From OFTM10 sp964344055 (GTDB taxonomy: Bacteria > Actinomycetota > Acidimicrobiia > Acidimicrobiales > Aldehydirespiratoraceae), in the NCBI GenBank assembly GCA_964344055.1, contig CAYFLT010000003.1, positions 1-64,000 of the forward strand: 64,000 nucleotides of DNA, in the 5' to 3' direction. Made by a program: the position numbers and the translations under genes. The stretch's first letter is position 1, and every line of letters starts with the position of its first letter. Under the pieces are notes generated by a model. It was not told where the DNA came from. It was given only the letters and a program-made list of their open reading frames with translations, and searched no databases. Shown one piece after another: positions 24,498 through 33,751 of this stretch.

Positions 24498-26174
24498 TCA
24501 CAGTCGGAACACCCCGTAGGCCTCGGCGCCCTCGATGGAGCGGTTGCGGACGACGCTCAGGCACATGCCGAGCACGGTGCGGGTGTCGCGCGGATCGATG
24601 ATGCCGTCATCGCTGATCGCGCCGGTGGCCCGCAGCGCGAGTGAGCCTTTCTCGTGCTGAGCCTCGTGCCCGGCCACGATCGCGGCGTCGGCCTCCTCGT
24701 CGAACTCGATCCCCTGGCGGGCGGCTTGACCCCTGCGGACCTCGGCCATCACACCGGCGATCTGTTTGGGACCCATCACCGCGATCTTGGCGGTCGGCCA
24801 GATGAACGTGAATCGATTGCCGAAGGCCCGCCCCGACATGCCGTAGGTCCCGGCGCCGTAGCTGGAACCGATGATCACCGTGAGGTGCGGCACCGTGGAG
24901 TTGGTGACCGCGTTGATCATCTGGGATCCCTTCTTGATGATCCCGTCCGCCTCGTAGTCCTTCCCCACCATGTAGCCGGTGATGTTCTGGAAGAACACGA
25001 GCGGCACGTCGACCTGGTTGCACAGCTGGATGAAGTGAGCGGCCTTCTGGGCGGAGTCGGGGTAGATCACGCCGTTGTTGCCGAGCACACCGACCGGATA
25101 GCCGTGGATCGACGCCCACCCGCACACGATCGAGGGACCGAAACGGGGCTTGAACTCCTCGAAGCGCGAGCCATCGACCACCCGGGCGATGACGTCGCGA
25201 ACCTCGACCGGCTTGGCGAGATCCTTGCCGACGATCCCGAGCAGTTCCTCGGGATCGTGCTGCGGCTCCTCGGAGACCAACGACGGGCCGGACTCGGGCT
25301 TGCGCCAGTTCAGATGGGAGATCACCTCGCGACACATCCGAAGGGCATCCATCTCGTCCTCGGCCAGGTACTCGGCCTGACCCGACACCTCGGCGTGCTT
25401 CTGGGCGCCACCGATCGTCTCGGAATCGGCGATCTCGCCGGTGGCCATCTTCACCAGGGGCGGACCAGCGAGGAAGGCGTAGGACTGCTCCTTGATGAAG
25501 ATGTTGTAGTCCGACAGACCCGGCTGATAGGCGCCACCGGCCGTCGACGACCCGAACACCACGCAGACCGTGGGGATCCGCATCTTGGAGAGCTCGATCA
25601 TCTCGTAGAAGAAGCGACCGGTCTCGGCAAAGTGCGCGGGCACGACCGCGCTGCCGATGGCGCCGTGGGGATTGTCCTCGGGCTCACTCGGGCCACCGCG
25701 ACCACTCGGTCGAAGGTCACCGCCCGCGGATTCGACGAAGCTGACGTAGGGAATCCGGTTGTCGCGGGCGATCTCCAGCGCCCGCATCCACTTCTTCGAC
25801 GCATACGGCGTGAGAGCGCCGGCCGCCACCGTCGGATCGTTGCCCATGATCACGCACTCGGTGCCGGCGATGATCCCGACACCGCAGAGCATCCCGCCGC
25901 CGAGGGCGTACTGGCTGCCGTAGCCGGCGAGTGGGCTGATCTCGAGGAAGGGCGTGTCGGAATCCAGCACGTTGGCGATGCGCTCCCGGATCGGGAGCTT
26001 GCCCCTCGACCGGTGGCGGTCCATGGCCTTCTGACCACCGCCTCCTGCCGCCATCTCGAGCAGCTCGTCGTGGACCTGCAGCAGGTCGAGCATGTCGTCC
26101 TTGTTCGAGAAGAACAGGTCCGACGAGGCGTCGAGTGAGGACCGGAGGGGTGGGGCGAGCAGCGACCGGGTCAT
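24498..26174 (-). CDS. Acyl-CoA carboxylase beta subunit (carboxyltransferase)
   Basis: 558-aa carboxyltransferase with two crotonase-like halves. The acyl-CoA site region is seen as GGGMLCGVGIIAGTECVIMG and IPYVSFVESAGGDLRPSGRG, and the biotin/CO2 side as VFFQNITGYMVGKDYEADGI and GSSYGAGTYGMSGRAFGNRF. These are signatures of methylcrotonyl/geranyl-CoA carboxylases (the NITG(F/Y)MVG motif). ATG 26174 is the first sensible start. It is the first gene of the minus-strand operon, with a candidate operator 15 bp upstream. It pairs with the alpha subunit next to it. Confidence 0.95.
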   Translation of the reverse strand: MTRSLLAPPLRSSLDASSDLFFSNKDDMLDLLQVHDELLEMAAGGGGQKAMDRHRSRGKLPIRERIANVLDSDTPFLEISPLAGYGSQYALGGGMLCGVGIIAGTECVIMGNDPTVAAGALTPYASKKWMRALEIARDNRIPYVSFVESAGGDLRPSGRGGPSEPEDNPHGAIGSAVVPAHFAETGRFFYEMIELSKMRIPTVCVVFGSSTAGGAYQPGLSDYNIFIKEQSYAFLAGPPLVKMATGEIADSETIGGAQKHAEVSGQAEYLAEDEMDALRMCREVISHLNWRKPESGPSLVSEEPQHDPEELLGIVGKDLAKPVEVRDVIARVVDGSRFEEFKPRFGPSIVCGWASIHGYPVGVLGNNGVIYPDSAQKAAHFIQLCNQVDVPLVFFQNITGYMVGKDYEADGIIKKGSQMINAVTNSTVPHLTVIIGSSYGAGTYGMSGRAFGNRFTFIWPTAKIAVMGPKQIAGVMAEVRRGQAARQGIEFDEEADAAIVAGHEAQHEKGSLALRATGAISDDGIIDPRDTRTVLGMCLSVVRNRSIEGAEAYGVFRL

Positions 26175-26188
26175 AGCGGTAACACTAG

Positions 26189-26208
26189 ACAGGTAATGGT
26201 ACCCCTGT
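26189..26208. promoter_or_regulatory. Inverted repeat in the divergent carboxylase/crotonase promoter region
   Basis: ACAGG...CCTGT arms (26189-26193, 26204-26208) enclose TAATGGTACC, so the 20-bp site reads as an imperfect palindrome. It lies 15 bp from the carboxyltransferase start and 74 bp from the divergent crotonase. A TetR operator is plausible, possibly for the regulator at 20048-20683. Confidence 0.4.
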
Positions 26209-26281
26209 CGAATTATCCTCCAGTCGGAAGGCGTCGGCCTCGTTCGCAAGGTCCCACGGCGCTCCCCTAGCGTTCGCGTTC

Positions 26282-26963
26282 ATGAGCGACGCCCTCATCA
26301 TTGAAAGACAGGACAGGGTCATGGTCCTCCATCTCGACGACGGGAAGGCCAACGCCCTGTCGTTCGAGCTCATCGACGCCATCGTTGCCACCCTGCGAGA
26401 GGCGGAGGGCGACGAGGNNNNNNNNNNCCGGCCGCTTCTCCGGCGGATTCGACCTCGGAGTGATGGGCGGCTCGGACTTCGACGCCATCATCAACCTCGT
26501 CGCCAACGGGGGTGAACTGGTGCGCACCCTCTACGGCTGCTCGGTTCCCGTGGTGGCGGCCTGCACCGGTCACGCACTCGCGGCGGGCGCATTGATGCTG
26601 CTCGGCTGCGACGTTCGCGTCGGCGCCGATGTCGACGCCAAGATCGGCCTGAACGAGGTGGCGATCAAGATGGTGCTACCCGACTGGGCCATGACCATCG
26701 CGGGCGCCCGTCTGAGCAAGCGCCACATGCAGCGAGCGGTGGTGAACGCGCGCATCACGACACCGGCCGGCGCGGTCGACGTCGGGTTCCTCGACGAGGT
26801 GGTTCCGGCCGACGATCTCCTCGATCGTTCGATCGCGCTCGCCGCCGAACTCGCGGCGACCCTCGATCCCCGTGCATACGCGGGAACCGTCGAGCGGTTC
26901 CGAGGGGAGACCCTCCGCCTGATGGACGAACAGGTGGCCGGCGCCCGCGCCTCGGCCTCCTAG
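26282..26963 (+). CDS. Crotonase-family protein (assembly gap inside)
   Basis: Enoyl-CoA hydratase/isomerase superfamily, about 225 aa. From ATG 26282 it reads MSDALIIERQDRVMVLHLDD and continues after ten frame-shifting Ns (26418-26427) as RFSGGFDLGVMGGSDF, TGHALAAGALMLLGCDVRVG and GLNEVAIKMVLPDWAMTIAG. The E164-like glutamate is present (NEV), but the E144 position is not (AAGAL). Actinobacterial homologues of this type are often called crotonase/enoyl-CoA hydratase without a proven substrate. It is divergent from the carboxylase operon and probably co-regulated. Confidence 0.87.
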
Positions 26964-26982
26964 CGCCCCCCGGGACCTCCGG

Positions 26983-28206
26983 CTAGACCCTCGCCACCGG
27001 CAACCCGTGGTGGACGATGGCAGTGAGGTTAGCGTCCGGGTGCGCGAGCGCGGGGAGCTCCTCGAGCGGGTTCGCCGCACTCACCACCACATCGGCGTAG
27101 GCGCCCGGGGCGATCACGCCGACCTCGCCCTCCATCTTGCAGAGCTCGGCGTTGGTGACATACATCGACCGCAGCACGTCGGCAGCCGGTTCCAGCTCGG
27201 CACGTATCGCGAACTCCTGGTTCTGCCAGGGCTGGGTCTCGCCGAGGAGGTCGGTCCCGAAACCGAGCTCGACGCCCGCGTCCTTGGCGATGGCGATGGA
27301 GGCCCGGCCCTGGTCGAAGACGCCGGCGTTCTTGTCGAGGTTGACCTGGGGCATTCCCATCTTGGCGCCGACCTCCTGCATGGCCTTGTAGGTGACCAGG
27401 GTCGGGACCATGACGACATCGAGCTCCGCCATCCGGGTCGCGGTGGCGGCATCGATGCAGTTGCCGTGTTCGATGCAACNNNNNNNNNNGATCGCCTGGC
27501 GGATGGCGTCCGGCGTGTAACCGTGGGCCGTCGTGTAGGTGTGGCGATGGTCGGTCTCCAGCGTGATCGCCCGGATCTCTTCGGGCGTGAACTGGACGCA
27601 GTCGAACGGATCCGACGGTGAGGCAACCCCACCCGACGACATGATCTTGATGAAGTCCGACCCGGCCCGGAGCTCGAATCGGGCCGCCTTGCGGGCGGCA
27701 TCGGGCCCGTCGACCACGTGCGAGTTGTCGTCGCCCTCGAGCTGGCACCCACACGACGCGACCTCGATGTCGGCCGCTCGGAAGTCGCCGTGACCGCCCG
27801 TCTGGGAGAGGGTGCGGCCGGCCCGCACGATTCGGGGACCACCGCAGAGTCCCGACTCGATCGCACTGATGAGCGGGATGACGTTGCCGCCGGTGTCGCG
27901 AACCGTCGTGAATCCGCGCCGCACGGTCGCCTCGCTGAGCCGCGCCATCGCGATCCCGAGCTCGATCGGAGCCATCCGCGTGAGACGGGGGAAGTTCATG
28001 GTGACGATGAAGTGGTGGACGTGCGCGTCGATGAAGCCGGGCATGGCGTAGCCGCCGGCGGCGTCGACCACGATGTCGGCGTCGGGCGTGGACGGCCCGT
28101 CGATCACGTCGACGATGCGGTCCTCCTCCATCACGATCGTGCGCTCACCGACGATCTCCATCGTCGTGGTGTCGAGCATGTTCGCATTCGTGATCGTGGT
28201 GATCAT
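26983..28206 (-). CDS. Metal-dependent amidohydrolase (gap inside)
   Basis: About 407 aa, amidohydrolase superfamily (imidazolonepropionase/prolidase-like). A beta-sandwich N-terminus (MLDTTTMEIVGERTIVMEED) precedes the TIM barrel. Metal ligands are seen in FIDAHVHHF (HxH), FIKIMSSGG (the carboxylated-Lys position), TAHGYTPDAIRQAI, CIEHGN and FGTDLLGE (Asp). The last strand region PGAYADVVVSAANPLEEL closes the sandwich. Ten Ns at 27480-27489 happen to keep the frame. It is divergent from an LLM oxidoreductase. Substrates in this family include dipeptides, cyclic amides and organophosphates; none can be chosen. Confidence 0.9.
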   Translation of the reverse strand: MITTITNANMLDTTTMEIVGERTIVMEEDRIVDVIDGPSTPDADIVVDAAGGYAMPGFIDAHVHHFIVTMNFPRLTRMAPIELGIAMARLSEATVRRGFTTVRDTGGNVIPLISAIESGLCGGPRIVRAGRTLSQTGGHGDFRAADIEVASCGCQLEGDDNSHVVDGPDAARKAARFELRAGSDFIKIMSSGGVASPSDPFDCVQFTPEEIRAITLETDHRHTYTTAHGYTPDAIRQAIXXXXCIEHGNCIDAATATRMAELDVVMVPTLVTYKAMQEVGAKMGMPQVNLDKNAGVFDQGRASIAIAKDAGVELGFGTDLLGETQPWQNQEFAIRAELEPAADVLRSMYVTNAELCKMEGEVGVIAPGAYADVVVSAANPLEELPALAHPDANLTAIVHHGLPVARV

Positions 28207-28257
28207 CGCTCCCCCTGCGATAGGTCCCTGCGCCAGTAGAGCACTACGGTCGCTTCC

Positions 28258-29267
28258 ATGAAACTCGGACTCAACACGGGCTACTGGTCGGCCGGCCCAC
28301 CGGCCGGCGTCGAGGAACAGATCGCGGTGGCCGACGAGCTCGGCTTCGACTCGATCTGGACGGCCGAGGCCTACGGCTCGGACTGCTTCACGCCACTGGC
28401 CTGGTGGGGGGCCTCGACCTCGACGGTCAAGCTCGGCACCGCCATCACCCAGATGGCGGCCCGCACCCCGGCGGCCACCGCGATGACCGCGATCACCATG
28501 GATCATCTGTCCGGTGGCCGGTTCATCCTCGGCCTCGGTGCCTCCGGCCCGCAGGTGGTCGAGGGGTGGTACGGCCAGTCCTACCCGAAACCGCTGGCCC
28601 GCACGCGGGAGTACGTCGAGATCGTCCGGCAGGTCGTCGCACGGGAGAAGCCGGTGGAGTTCCACGGCGAGTTCTTCGACATGCCCTATGTCGGAGGGGC
28701 GGACCTCGGCAAGCCACTCAAGAGCACCGTGCATCCGCTGCGGGCCCACATCCCGATCTACCTCGGCGCGGAGGGACCGAAGAACGTCGCGCTGGCCGCG
28801 GAGATCTGCGACGGCTGGCTGCCGTGGCTGTTCTCCCCGAAGCACGACGCAATGTACCGGGGCTACCTCCAGGAGGGCTTCGACCGGCCGGAGGCGTTGC
28901 ACAACTGGGACACCTTCGAGATCGCCTGCACTGCGCTCTTGGTGCCTGGCGACGACGTGGATGCCTGCGCCGACTTCGTCCGCCCTGTCATCGCCCTCTA
29001 CGTCGGCGGTATGGGNNNNNNNNNNNNNNNNNNNNNNNNNNNNNNNNNNNNNNNNNNNNNNNNNNNNNNNNNNNNNNNNNNNNNNNNNNNNNNNNNNNNN
29101 NNNNNNNNNNNNNNNNNNNNNNNNNNNNNNNNNNNNAGATCGGCCTGATCGGGCCATGGGACAAGATCGCCGACGACCTGGCGCCGTGGAAGGAGTCCTG
29201 CGTGACGACCCTGAACGTCATGGGCGACGCCGACACCCTTCGCCGGATGGCGGAGCTGGTCGCATGA
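28258..29267 (+). CDS. LLM-class F420-dependent oxidoreductase (121-nt gap inside)
   Basis: Luciferase-like TIM-barrel flavoprotein of about 336 aa. It opens with MKLGLNTGYWSAG and DELGFDSIWTAEAYGSDCFT, and carries AITMDHLSGGRFILGLGASG and GWYGQSYPKPLARTREYVEI, all typical of actinobacterial F420-dependent LLM enzymes (TIGR03559-like). Ns at 29016-29136 remove part of the C-terminal region, and the frame shifts across them; the end reads GPWDKIADDLAPWKESCVTT. Its stop overlaps the next gene (ATGA). The neighbouring DinB-type protein suggests a shared catabolic role. Confidence 0.92.
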
Positions 29268-30067
29268 GCGCCACCGTGACGGTCGCCTCGATTACGGCCG
29301 ATCTCGTCGCCGAACAGCAGGCGCTGGACGAGGTCGTGGCTGGGCTCAGGGCGGCTGATTGGGAGTTGGCAACACCGTCGCCTCGATGGGCGGTACGAGA
29401 CCAGGTCGGCCACCTCGCCTTCTTCGACCACACCGCCGCGCTGGCGATCACCGACGAGGACGCGTTCATCGAACACCGGTCGTCGTTCGTGTCGAAGGCG
29501 TTCGCGAGCGCGGAGGCAGCCGACGAGGCGACACTCGGCGCCACCCGCGCGATGTCGGCAGCAGAGCTCTTGGACCACTGGCGTTCCTGCCGGCAGGAAC
29601 TGGCCGACGCCGCCGCGACCTGCGGCGAATCGGACCGGATCGAGTGGTACGGCCCCTCGATGTCGGCGAAGTCGTTCCTCACCGCCCGGTTGATGGAGGC
29701 GTGGGCGCACGGTCAGGACGTGTGCGACACCGTCGGCGCCGATCGGGAGCCGACGGACCGCCTCCGTCACATCGCCCAGCTCGGCTACATCACCCGCGGC
29801 TGGACCTACATGAACCGCAAGCTCGAGATCCCGGAGGGTGAGATCCGGGTGGAGCTCACGTCGCCGTCCGGCGCCACCTGGGTGTACGGCCCGGATGGCG
29901 CCGACGCCACGGTGCGGGGCGCGGCCGTCGACTTCTGCCTGGTGACGAGCCAGCGCCGAAACGTCGCCGACACCGGGCTGGTCATCGACGGCGAGATCGC
30001 CCGAGACTGGCTCGAGAAGGCCCAGCTCTTCGCCGGGCCGCCGTCCGACCCACCCGAACCGGCGTAG
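29264..30067 (+). CDS. TIGR03084-type DinB/maleylpyruvate-isomerase-fold protein
   Basis: 267-aa protein with the DinB-like four-helix bundle seen in mycothiol-dependent maleylpyruvate isomerases. The first helix carries ITADLVAEQQALDEVVAGL, then WAVRDQVGHLAFFDHTAALA (first metal His) and LTARLMEAWAHGQDVCDTVG (later ligands). A C-terminal SCP2-like part follows (VELTSPSGATWVYGPDGADA). Its ATG overlaps the LLM stop, so the genes are translationally coupled. Mycothiol as cofactor is inferred from the family and the actinobacterial setting. Confidence 0.88.
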   Translation: MSATVTVASITADLVAEQQALDEVVAGLRAADWELATPSPRWAVRDQVGHLAFFDHTAALAITDEDAFIEHRSSFVSKAFASAEAADEATLGATRAMSAAELLDHWRSCRQELADAAATCGESDRIEWYGPSMSAKSFLTARLMEAWAHGQDVCDTVGADREPTDRLRHIAQLGYITRGWTYMNRKLEIPEGEIRVELTSPSGATWVYGPDGADATVRGAAVDFCLVTSQRRNVADTGLVIDGEIARDWLEKAQLFAGPPSDPPEPA

Positions 30068-30119
30068 CGACGACATCGACCGAGTCGAGCCGTCCCAGCG
30101 CCCTAGCCGAGGAGGCCCC

Positions 30120-31016
30120 ATGGAGGAATGCACGTTCACCGACGCCGACGGCATCGAAGTCTTCTACCGGCGGTGGGACGCCGCCGAACCGCGAGGCGCA
30201 GTGGTCGTCGCCCACGGCCTGTCTGAGCACTCGGCTCGCTACGGGCGGTTCGCCGACGCCTTGGTCGAGGCCGGATTCACCACCTACGCCATCGATCACC
30301 AGGGCCACGGTCGTACGTCCGACAGTACGGGCGTCGGCAAGCTCGGCCCGCGAGGGATGGAGGGGGTGCTCGACGATCTGGGCCGGCTCATCGAGATCGC
30401 CGGGTCTGCCGTCGACGGGCCGACCGTACTGTTCGGGCACTCGATGGGTTCGATGATCGCCCAGGGATTCGTCGCACGCGACGACGCCGGTCTGGCCGGC
30501 TACATCCTGTCGGGTTGTCCCGGACTCACGGGACCCGAGGGTGCCGAAATGGTGGCCGGAATCGAGGCCGCGGTGGCGGCCGGGATGGGCGACAAGCCCG
30601 TCGATCTGCTCGGCGGCTTCAACGAGCCCTTCGAACCGGCCCGAACCCCCTACGACTGGCTCAGCCGGGACGCCGACGAGGTCGACGCCTACGTCGCCGA
30701 CCCACTCTGCGGCGACGGCATGCCGCCGACCTACGGCTTCCTGGGCGAGATGCTGAAGCTCGGGGTCGAGGGCCTCTCGCCGGAAGGAGTCGCTCGGACG
30801 CCGAGTTCACTGCCGGTTCTCCTGGTGACCGGCGAAGCCGACCCCGTGTCCGCGATGGGTGAACAGGTGCGAGGCCTCGAGGGTGCGCTGCGCGACGCCG
30901 GGCTCGATGTCACGGCCCACTACTACCCGGGCGCTCGCCACGAGGTCCTCAACGAGACCAACCGCGACGAGGTCACCGCCCACATCCTCACCTGGATCAA
31001 AACCGCCACGAGCTGA
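30120..31016 (+). CDS. Alpha/beta hydrolase, monoacylglycerol-lipase-like
   Basis: 298-aa serine hydrolase. The catalytic triad can be placed at Ser108 in LFGHSMGSMIA, Asp241 in VTGEADPVS and His274 in GARHEVLNET. The oxyanion region HGLSEHSARYGRFADALVEA and AIDHQGHGRTS match lysophospholipase/monoglyceride lipases (PF12146). There is no signal peptide. It lies 52 bp after the DinB-type gene and is followed by a strong inverted repeat. It probably cleaves a carboxylic ester; the natural substrate is unknown. Confidence 0.92.
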   Translation: MEECTFTDADGIEVFYRRWDAAEPRGAVVVAHGLSEHSARYGRFADALVEAGFTTYAIDHQGHGRTSDSTGVGKLGPRGMEGVLDDLGRLIEIAGSAVDGPTVLFGHSMGSMIAQGFVARDDAGLAGYILSGCPGLTGPEGAEMVAGIEAAVAAGMGDKPVDLLGGFNEPFEPARTPYDWLSRDADEVDAYVADPLCGDGMPPTYGFLGEMLKLGVEGLSPEGVARTPSSLPVLLVTGEADPVSAMGEQVRGLEGALRDAGLDVTAHYYPGARHEVLNETNRDEVTAHILTWIKTATS

Positions 31017-31050
31017 GGTCAAACGCGGGGACAGGCACCCGTTTGACCTC
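31015..31050. terminator. Bidirectional hairpin between convergent genes
   Basis: Perfect 11-bp arms GAGGTCAAACG/CGTTTGACCTC around a 14-nt loop, starting at the stop codon of the hydrolase and 38 bp from the stop of the convergent Ppx gene. Confidence 0.65.
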
Positions 31051-31087
31051 CGGGGATGCGACAGGGATCTGACTCCAAGAGCAACGC

Positions 31088-31999
31088 TCAGGGGTCGAGG
31101 AGGCTGAACGCGAGGCCGTCGAGGATGTCGGATTCGCTGACGAGGCACTCGTCGAAGCCGAAGTAGCGCATGATCTCCACGAGGATGCACATCCCGCCCA
31201 CGATCACGTCCGCCCTCGCCTCCTCGAGCCCGGGATTGTGGATGCGGTCCGCTCGGGACTCGGTGACGAGCGTGCGGTAGACGTCCTCTACCGCACCCTT
31301 CGTGAGCACGAAGTGGTGGACCTGACTTCGGTCGTATTCCGCGAGACCGATCTCGACCGCCGCCGCGGTGGAAACGGTGCCGGCCAGCCCGACGAAGGTC
31401 TTGGCTTGCGCGGCCTGGGGGATCTCCCGCGCCACGTCGTCGAGGTGAAGCTCGGTCATCGACAAGCAGGCGACCAGTTCCTCGGGCCGCGGTGGGTCGT
31501 GCTCGACGTACTTCTCGGTGAGCCGCACACAGCCGATGTCGAGCGACAGCGCCGACTCGGCCTCGAGCGTCCCGAACGCGAACTCGGTCGATCCGCCGCC
31601 GATGTCGGCGATCAGGAAGGGACCATCGGCCGGATCGAGTTCAGCCGTCGCACCTCGAAACGACAGCTGCCCCTCCTCCAGGCCACTCAACAGCTCTGGC
31701 CGGACACCGATGACCGCTTCGGCCCGATCGAAGAAGTCCTCGCGGTTGGCCGCGTCCCGGCATGCCGATGTCGCCGCCGCCCTCAGCCGCGTCACGTCGA
31801 AGTCGTCCATGACCTTCCGATAGTCCCGAAGGCACACGAGAGTCCGATCGATCGCCTCCTCAGCCAGCCGGCCGGTGGCGTCGACGTCCTGGCCGAGCCG
31901 GGTGATCGTCATCAGCCGCTCGAGGGTTCGGGATCCATCGCGAATCAACACTCGAGTCGAGTTGGTTCCGATGTCGATGGCGGCAACCGGTGCGGTCAT
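31088..31999 (-). CDS. ppx: Exopolyphosphatase / guanosine pentaphosphate phosphatase (Ppx/GppA)
   Basis: 303-aa member of the Ppx/GppA branch of the ASKHA fold, which removes phosphate from polyphosphate or pppGpp. Nucleotide/phosphate loops are visible: VAAIDIGTNSTRVLIRD, LRAAATSACRDAANREDFFD, FLIADIGGGSTEFAFGTLEA and FVGLAGTVSTAAAVEIGLAE. The length matches the short actinobacterial type (one catalytic domain). ATG 31999 overlaps the stop of the DUF501 gene, the conserved actinobacterial pairing. Which substrate is used cannot be told from sequence. Confidence 0.93.
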   Translation of the reverse strand: MTAPVAAIDIGTNSTRVLIRDGSRTLERLMTITRLGQDVDATGRLAEEAIDRTLVCLRDYRKVMDDFDVTRLRAAATSACRDAANREDFFDRAEAVIGVRPELLSGLEEGQLSFRGATAELDPADGPFLIADIGGGSTEFAFGTLEAESALSLDIGCVRLTEKYVEHDPPRPEELVACLSMTELHLDDVAREIPQAAQAKTFVGLAGTVSTAAAVEIGLAEYDRSQVHHFVLTKGAVEDVYRTLVTESRADRIHNPGLEEARADVIVGGMCILVEIMRYFGFDECLVSESDILDGLAFSLLDP

Positions 32000-32475
32000 C
32001 GTTCCTCTCCATGCTCGGCCGTCGCGATCTCCGCGAGCTGGTCCGCCACCCAACGGCCCACAGGGTCGTCGCCGCCCGCGAGAAACCAGGCGTAGTGGGC
32101 ATGCAGACACTTCACCCCTTGACGAGTGCCGCCGACACCCGCCGAGGGACGGGGCCCTTCATGATCGGCCGGGATCTCGGCGTCGCGCTCCTCGGCGTAC
32201 CGGCGATGAGCGTCCGCGAGTTCCTCCGGGTCAACCGCTGCCTCGGCTGCCCGGACACCTCCCTCCGACTCGAGCCGGCCGACGATGCGTCGTTCGGCCT
32301 CGCCCACCAGCCAGTAGAGCGTGGGCATCGGGCGACCACTGTCGAGAATCGGCGCATTGCGCAGGACCACGGGATCACCGGCAGCGGTGCGGACGACGAC
32401 CTCGAATCCACCACCGGGCGGGCGGCCCAGCAACGCCTTGACGCGAGCCCGATCGGCCGCCGACGCCCGGCTCAC
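31996..32475 (-). CDS. DUF501 protein
   Basis: 159-aa protein of the DUF501 family, nearly always found next to ppx in actinobacteria. Recognisable parts are ADRARVKALLGRPPGGGFEV, RNAPILDSGRPMPTLYWLVG and QGVKCLHAHYAWFLAGGDDP with a conserved Cys-x-His-x-His cluster (CLHAHYAW) that may bind metal. It overlaps ppx downstream and the CoxG-like gene upstream by 4 bp each, so all three are translated together. The function is unknown. Confidence 0.93.
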   Translation of the reverse strand: MSRASAADRARVKALLGRPPGGGFEVVVRTAAGDPVVLRNAPILDSGRPMPTLYWLVGEAERRIVGRLESEGGVRAAEAAVDPEELADAHRRYAEERDAEIPADHEGPRPSAGVGGTRQGVKCLHAHYAWFLAGGDDPVGRWVADQLAEIATAEHGEER

Positions 32476-33119
32476 TTCTTGCGGAGCACCCGCCGAAGCA
32501 CCAGCAGCGCCACGACGAGAAGGACCAGCGGGACCAGCCGCTTCATGATCGGCGTACCGGCCGCATCGAGCAGGTCGACGGCGTCGGGTTCCGGCATGTC
32601 GACCTTGCGGGGGCCAGCCTCATCCGCGAACGGTGACGGCTCGTCGCTTCCGTCCGCTTCGCCGGTGGTCTCGCCCTCCTCGGACTCGAGCAGTTCGGCC
32701 AAGTTGTCGGCGAACTGGCCCATCAGTTTGGTGCTCACCTCCGGGATGATCCCGCGGCCCATCTGGGCGACCCGACCGGTGACCTTCAGATCGGTGTCGA
32801 CGTTGACCTGGGTGGTGGCGTCGGACACCGGCTCGAGGCTCGCGGTGATCAACGCCTCCGCATTGCCCTGGGTGCCCCGACCCTTCGCGCGCAGCGCCAT
32901 CCGGCGACGATCCGCATCCTGCTCTTCGAACACCGCGGCACCCTTGAACTGGGCGGTGATCGCGCCGAGCTTCACCTTCACCACGCCGCGGTATTCGTCG
33001 CCCTCGATCTCTTGGAGCTGGGCGCCGGGGAGACAGGGCGCGATCCGCTCGACGTCGGTCAGAACGGTCCACGCCTCCTCGATCGGCCGGGCCACCTCGA
33101 ACGAATCGGTCATCTCCAT
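32472..33119 (-). CDS. CoxG-like SRPBCC protein with C-terminal membrane anchor
   Basis: 215 aa. Residues 1-150 are a CO dehydrogenase subunit G (CoxG) type SRPBCC fold (SFEVARPIEEAWTVLTDVER, APCLPGAQLQEIEGDEYRG, GRVAQMGRGIIPEVSTKLMG). An acidic linker and a single transmembrane helix follow (LVPLVLLVVALLVLRRVLRK). CoxG proteins are thought to bring the MoxR/CoxD machinery to the membrane during maturation of molybdenum hydroxylases. It overlaps the DUF501 gene and, by 10 bp, the MobA-like gene, linking the cox-type genes with ppx. Confidence 0.9.
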   Translation of the reverse strand: MEMTDSFEVARPIEEAWTVLTDVERIAPCLPGAQLQEIEGDEYRGVVKVKLGAITAQFKGAAVFEEQDADRRRMALRAKGRGTQGNAEALITASLEPVSDATTQVNVDTDLKVTGRVAQMGRGIIPEVSTKLMGQFADNLAELLESEEGETTGEADGSDEPSPFADEAGPRKVDMPEPDAVDLLDAAGTPIMKRLVPLVLLVVALLVLRRVLRKK

Positions 33120-33694
33120 CGGCGGAGATCCTCCTGAGTATCGATGTCAGCGGGGTCACCGCCGCACGGCACGGACCGTACCAAGTCGGCCCTTGCATTC
33201 AGCAGCGACCTGGCCCCCTCGTCGCCGCTGATGGGAAGGCTCGCCCACATCGAGGCGCCGAGCTTCACCGGCGGTCGCCGAGCGCCGTCGAACTCCGCAG
33301 CGGCGAGCTCGGCGTCGGCGTCGGCCACGGCCCGCCACGCCGCAGCGTCGACGCCGGGCGAATCGCCCAGACCGACGACCACCGCCGCGTGCTTGCGCAT
33401 GTCCGCGTAGGCCACTGCGGCTCTCAGCGACGTGGCCTGTCCGTCCTCCCACTTCTCGTTGTGGATCAGGGTCACGCCATCGGGAACCAGGTCGCGGAGA
33501 TCGACCGCTCCAGAGACGACGATCACCTCGTCGAAGTCCGCGTCGACAGCCGCGTCGATGACGTGACGAACGACCGGCTTTCCCCTCACGCTCGTGAGGA
33601 GCTTGTGGTCGTCGCCGCCGAATCGCGAGCCGGCCCCTGCGGCGAGGACGACTGCCGCGATCGAGGATCGACGCTGGTGTTCGGACTGTTGCAT
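33110..33694 (-). CDS. MobA/MocA-like nucleotidyltransferase
   Basis: 194-aa NTP-transferase of the MobA/MocA type. Signature AAVVLAAGAGSRFGGDDHKL is the nucleotide loop, with GKPVVRHVIDAAVDADFDEV, the metal-binding VVGLGDSPGVDAAAW and SVPCGGDPADIDTQEDLRRW at the end. MocA-type enzymes cytidylate molybdopterin for CO dehydrogenase/xanthine dehydrogenase-type enzymes, fitting the neighbouring CoxG, XdhC, VWA and MoxR genes. ATG 33694 is chosen at the start of the domain. A coenzyme F420 or sugar role is less likely but possible. Confidence 0.87.
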   Translation of the reverse strand: MQQSEHQRRSSIAAVVLAAGAGSRFGGDDHKLLTSVRGKPVVRHVIDAAVDADFDEVIVVSGAVDLRDLVPDGVTLIHNEKWEDGQATSLRAAVAYADMRKHAAVVVGLGDSPGVDAAAWRAVADADAELAAAEFDGARRPPVKLGASMWASLPISGDEGARSLLNARADLVRSVPCGGDPADIDTQEDLRRWR

Positions 33695-33751
33695 CGGCCC
33701 AGTCTGGCCCGGCGGGTGGGCGGTGCGGCGCGTCCGCCTAGGGTGCGGTCC

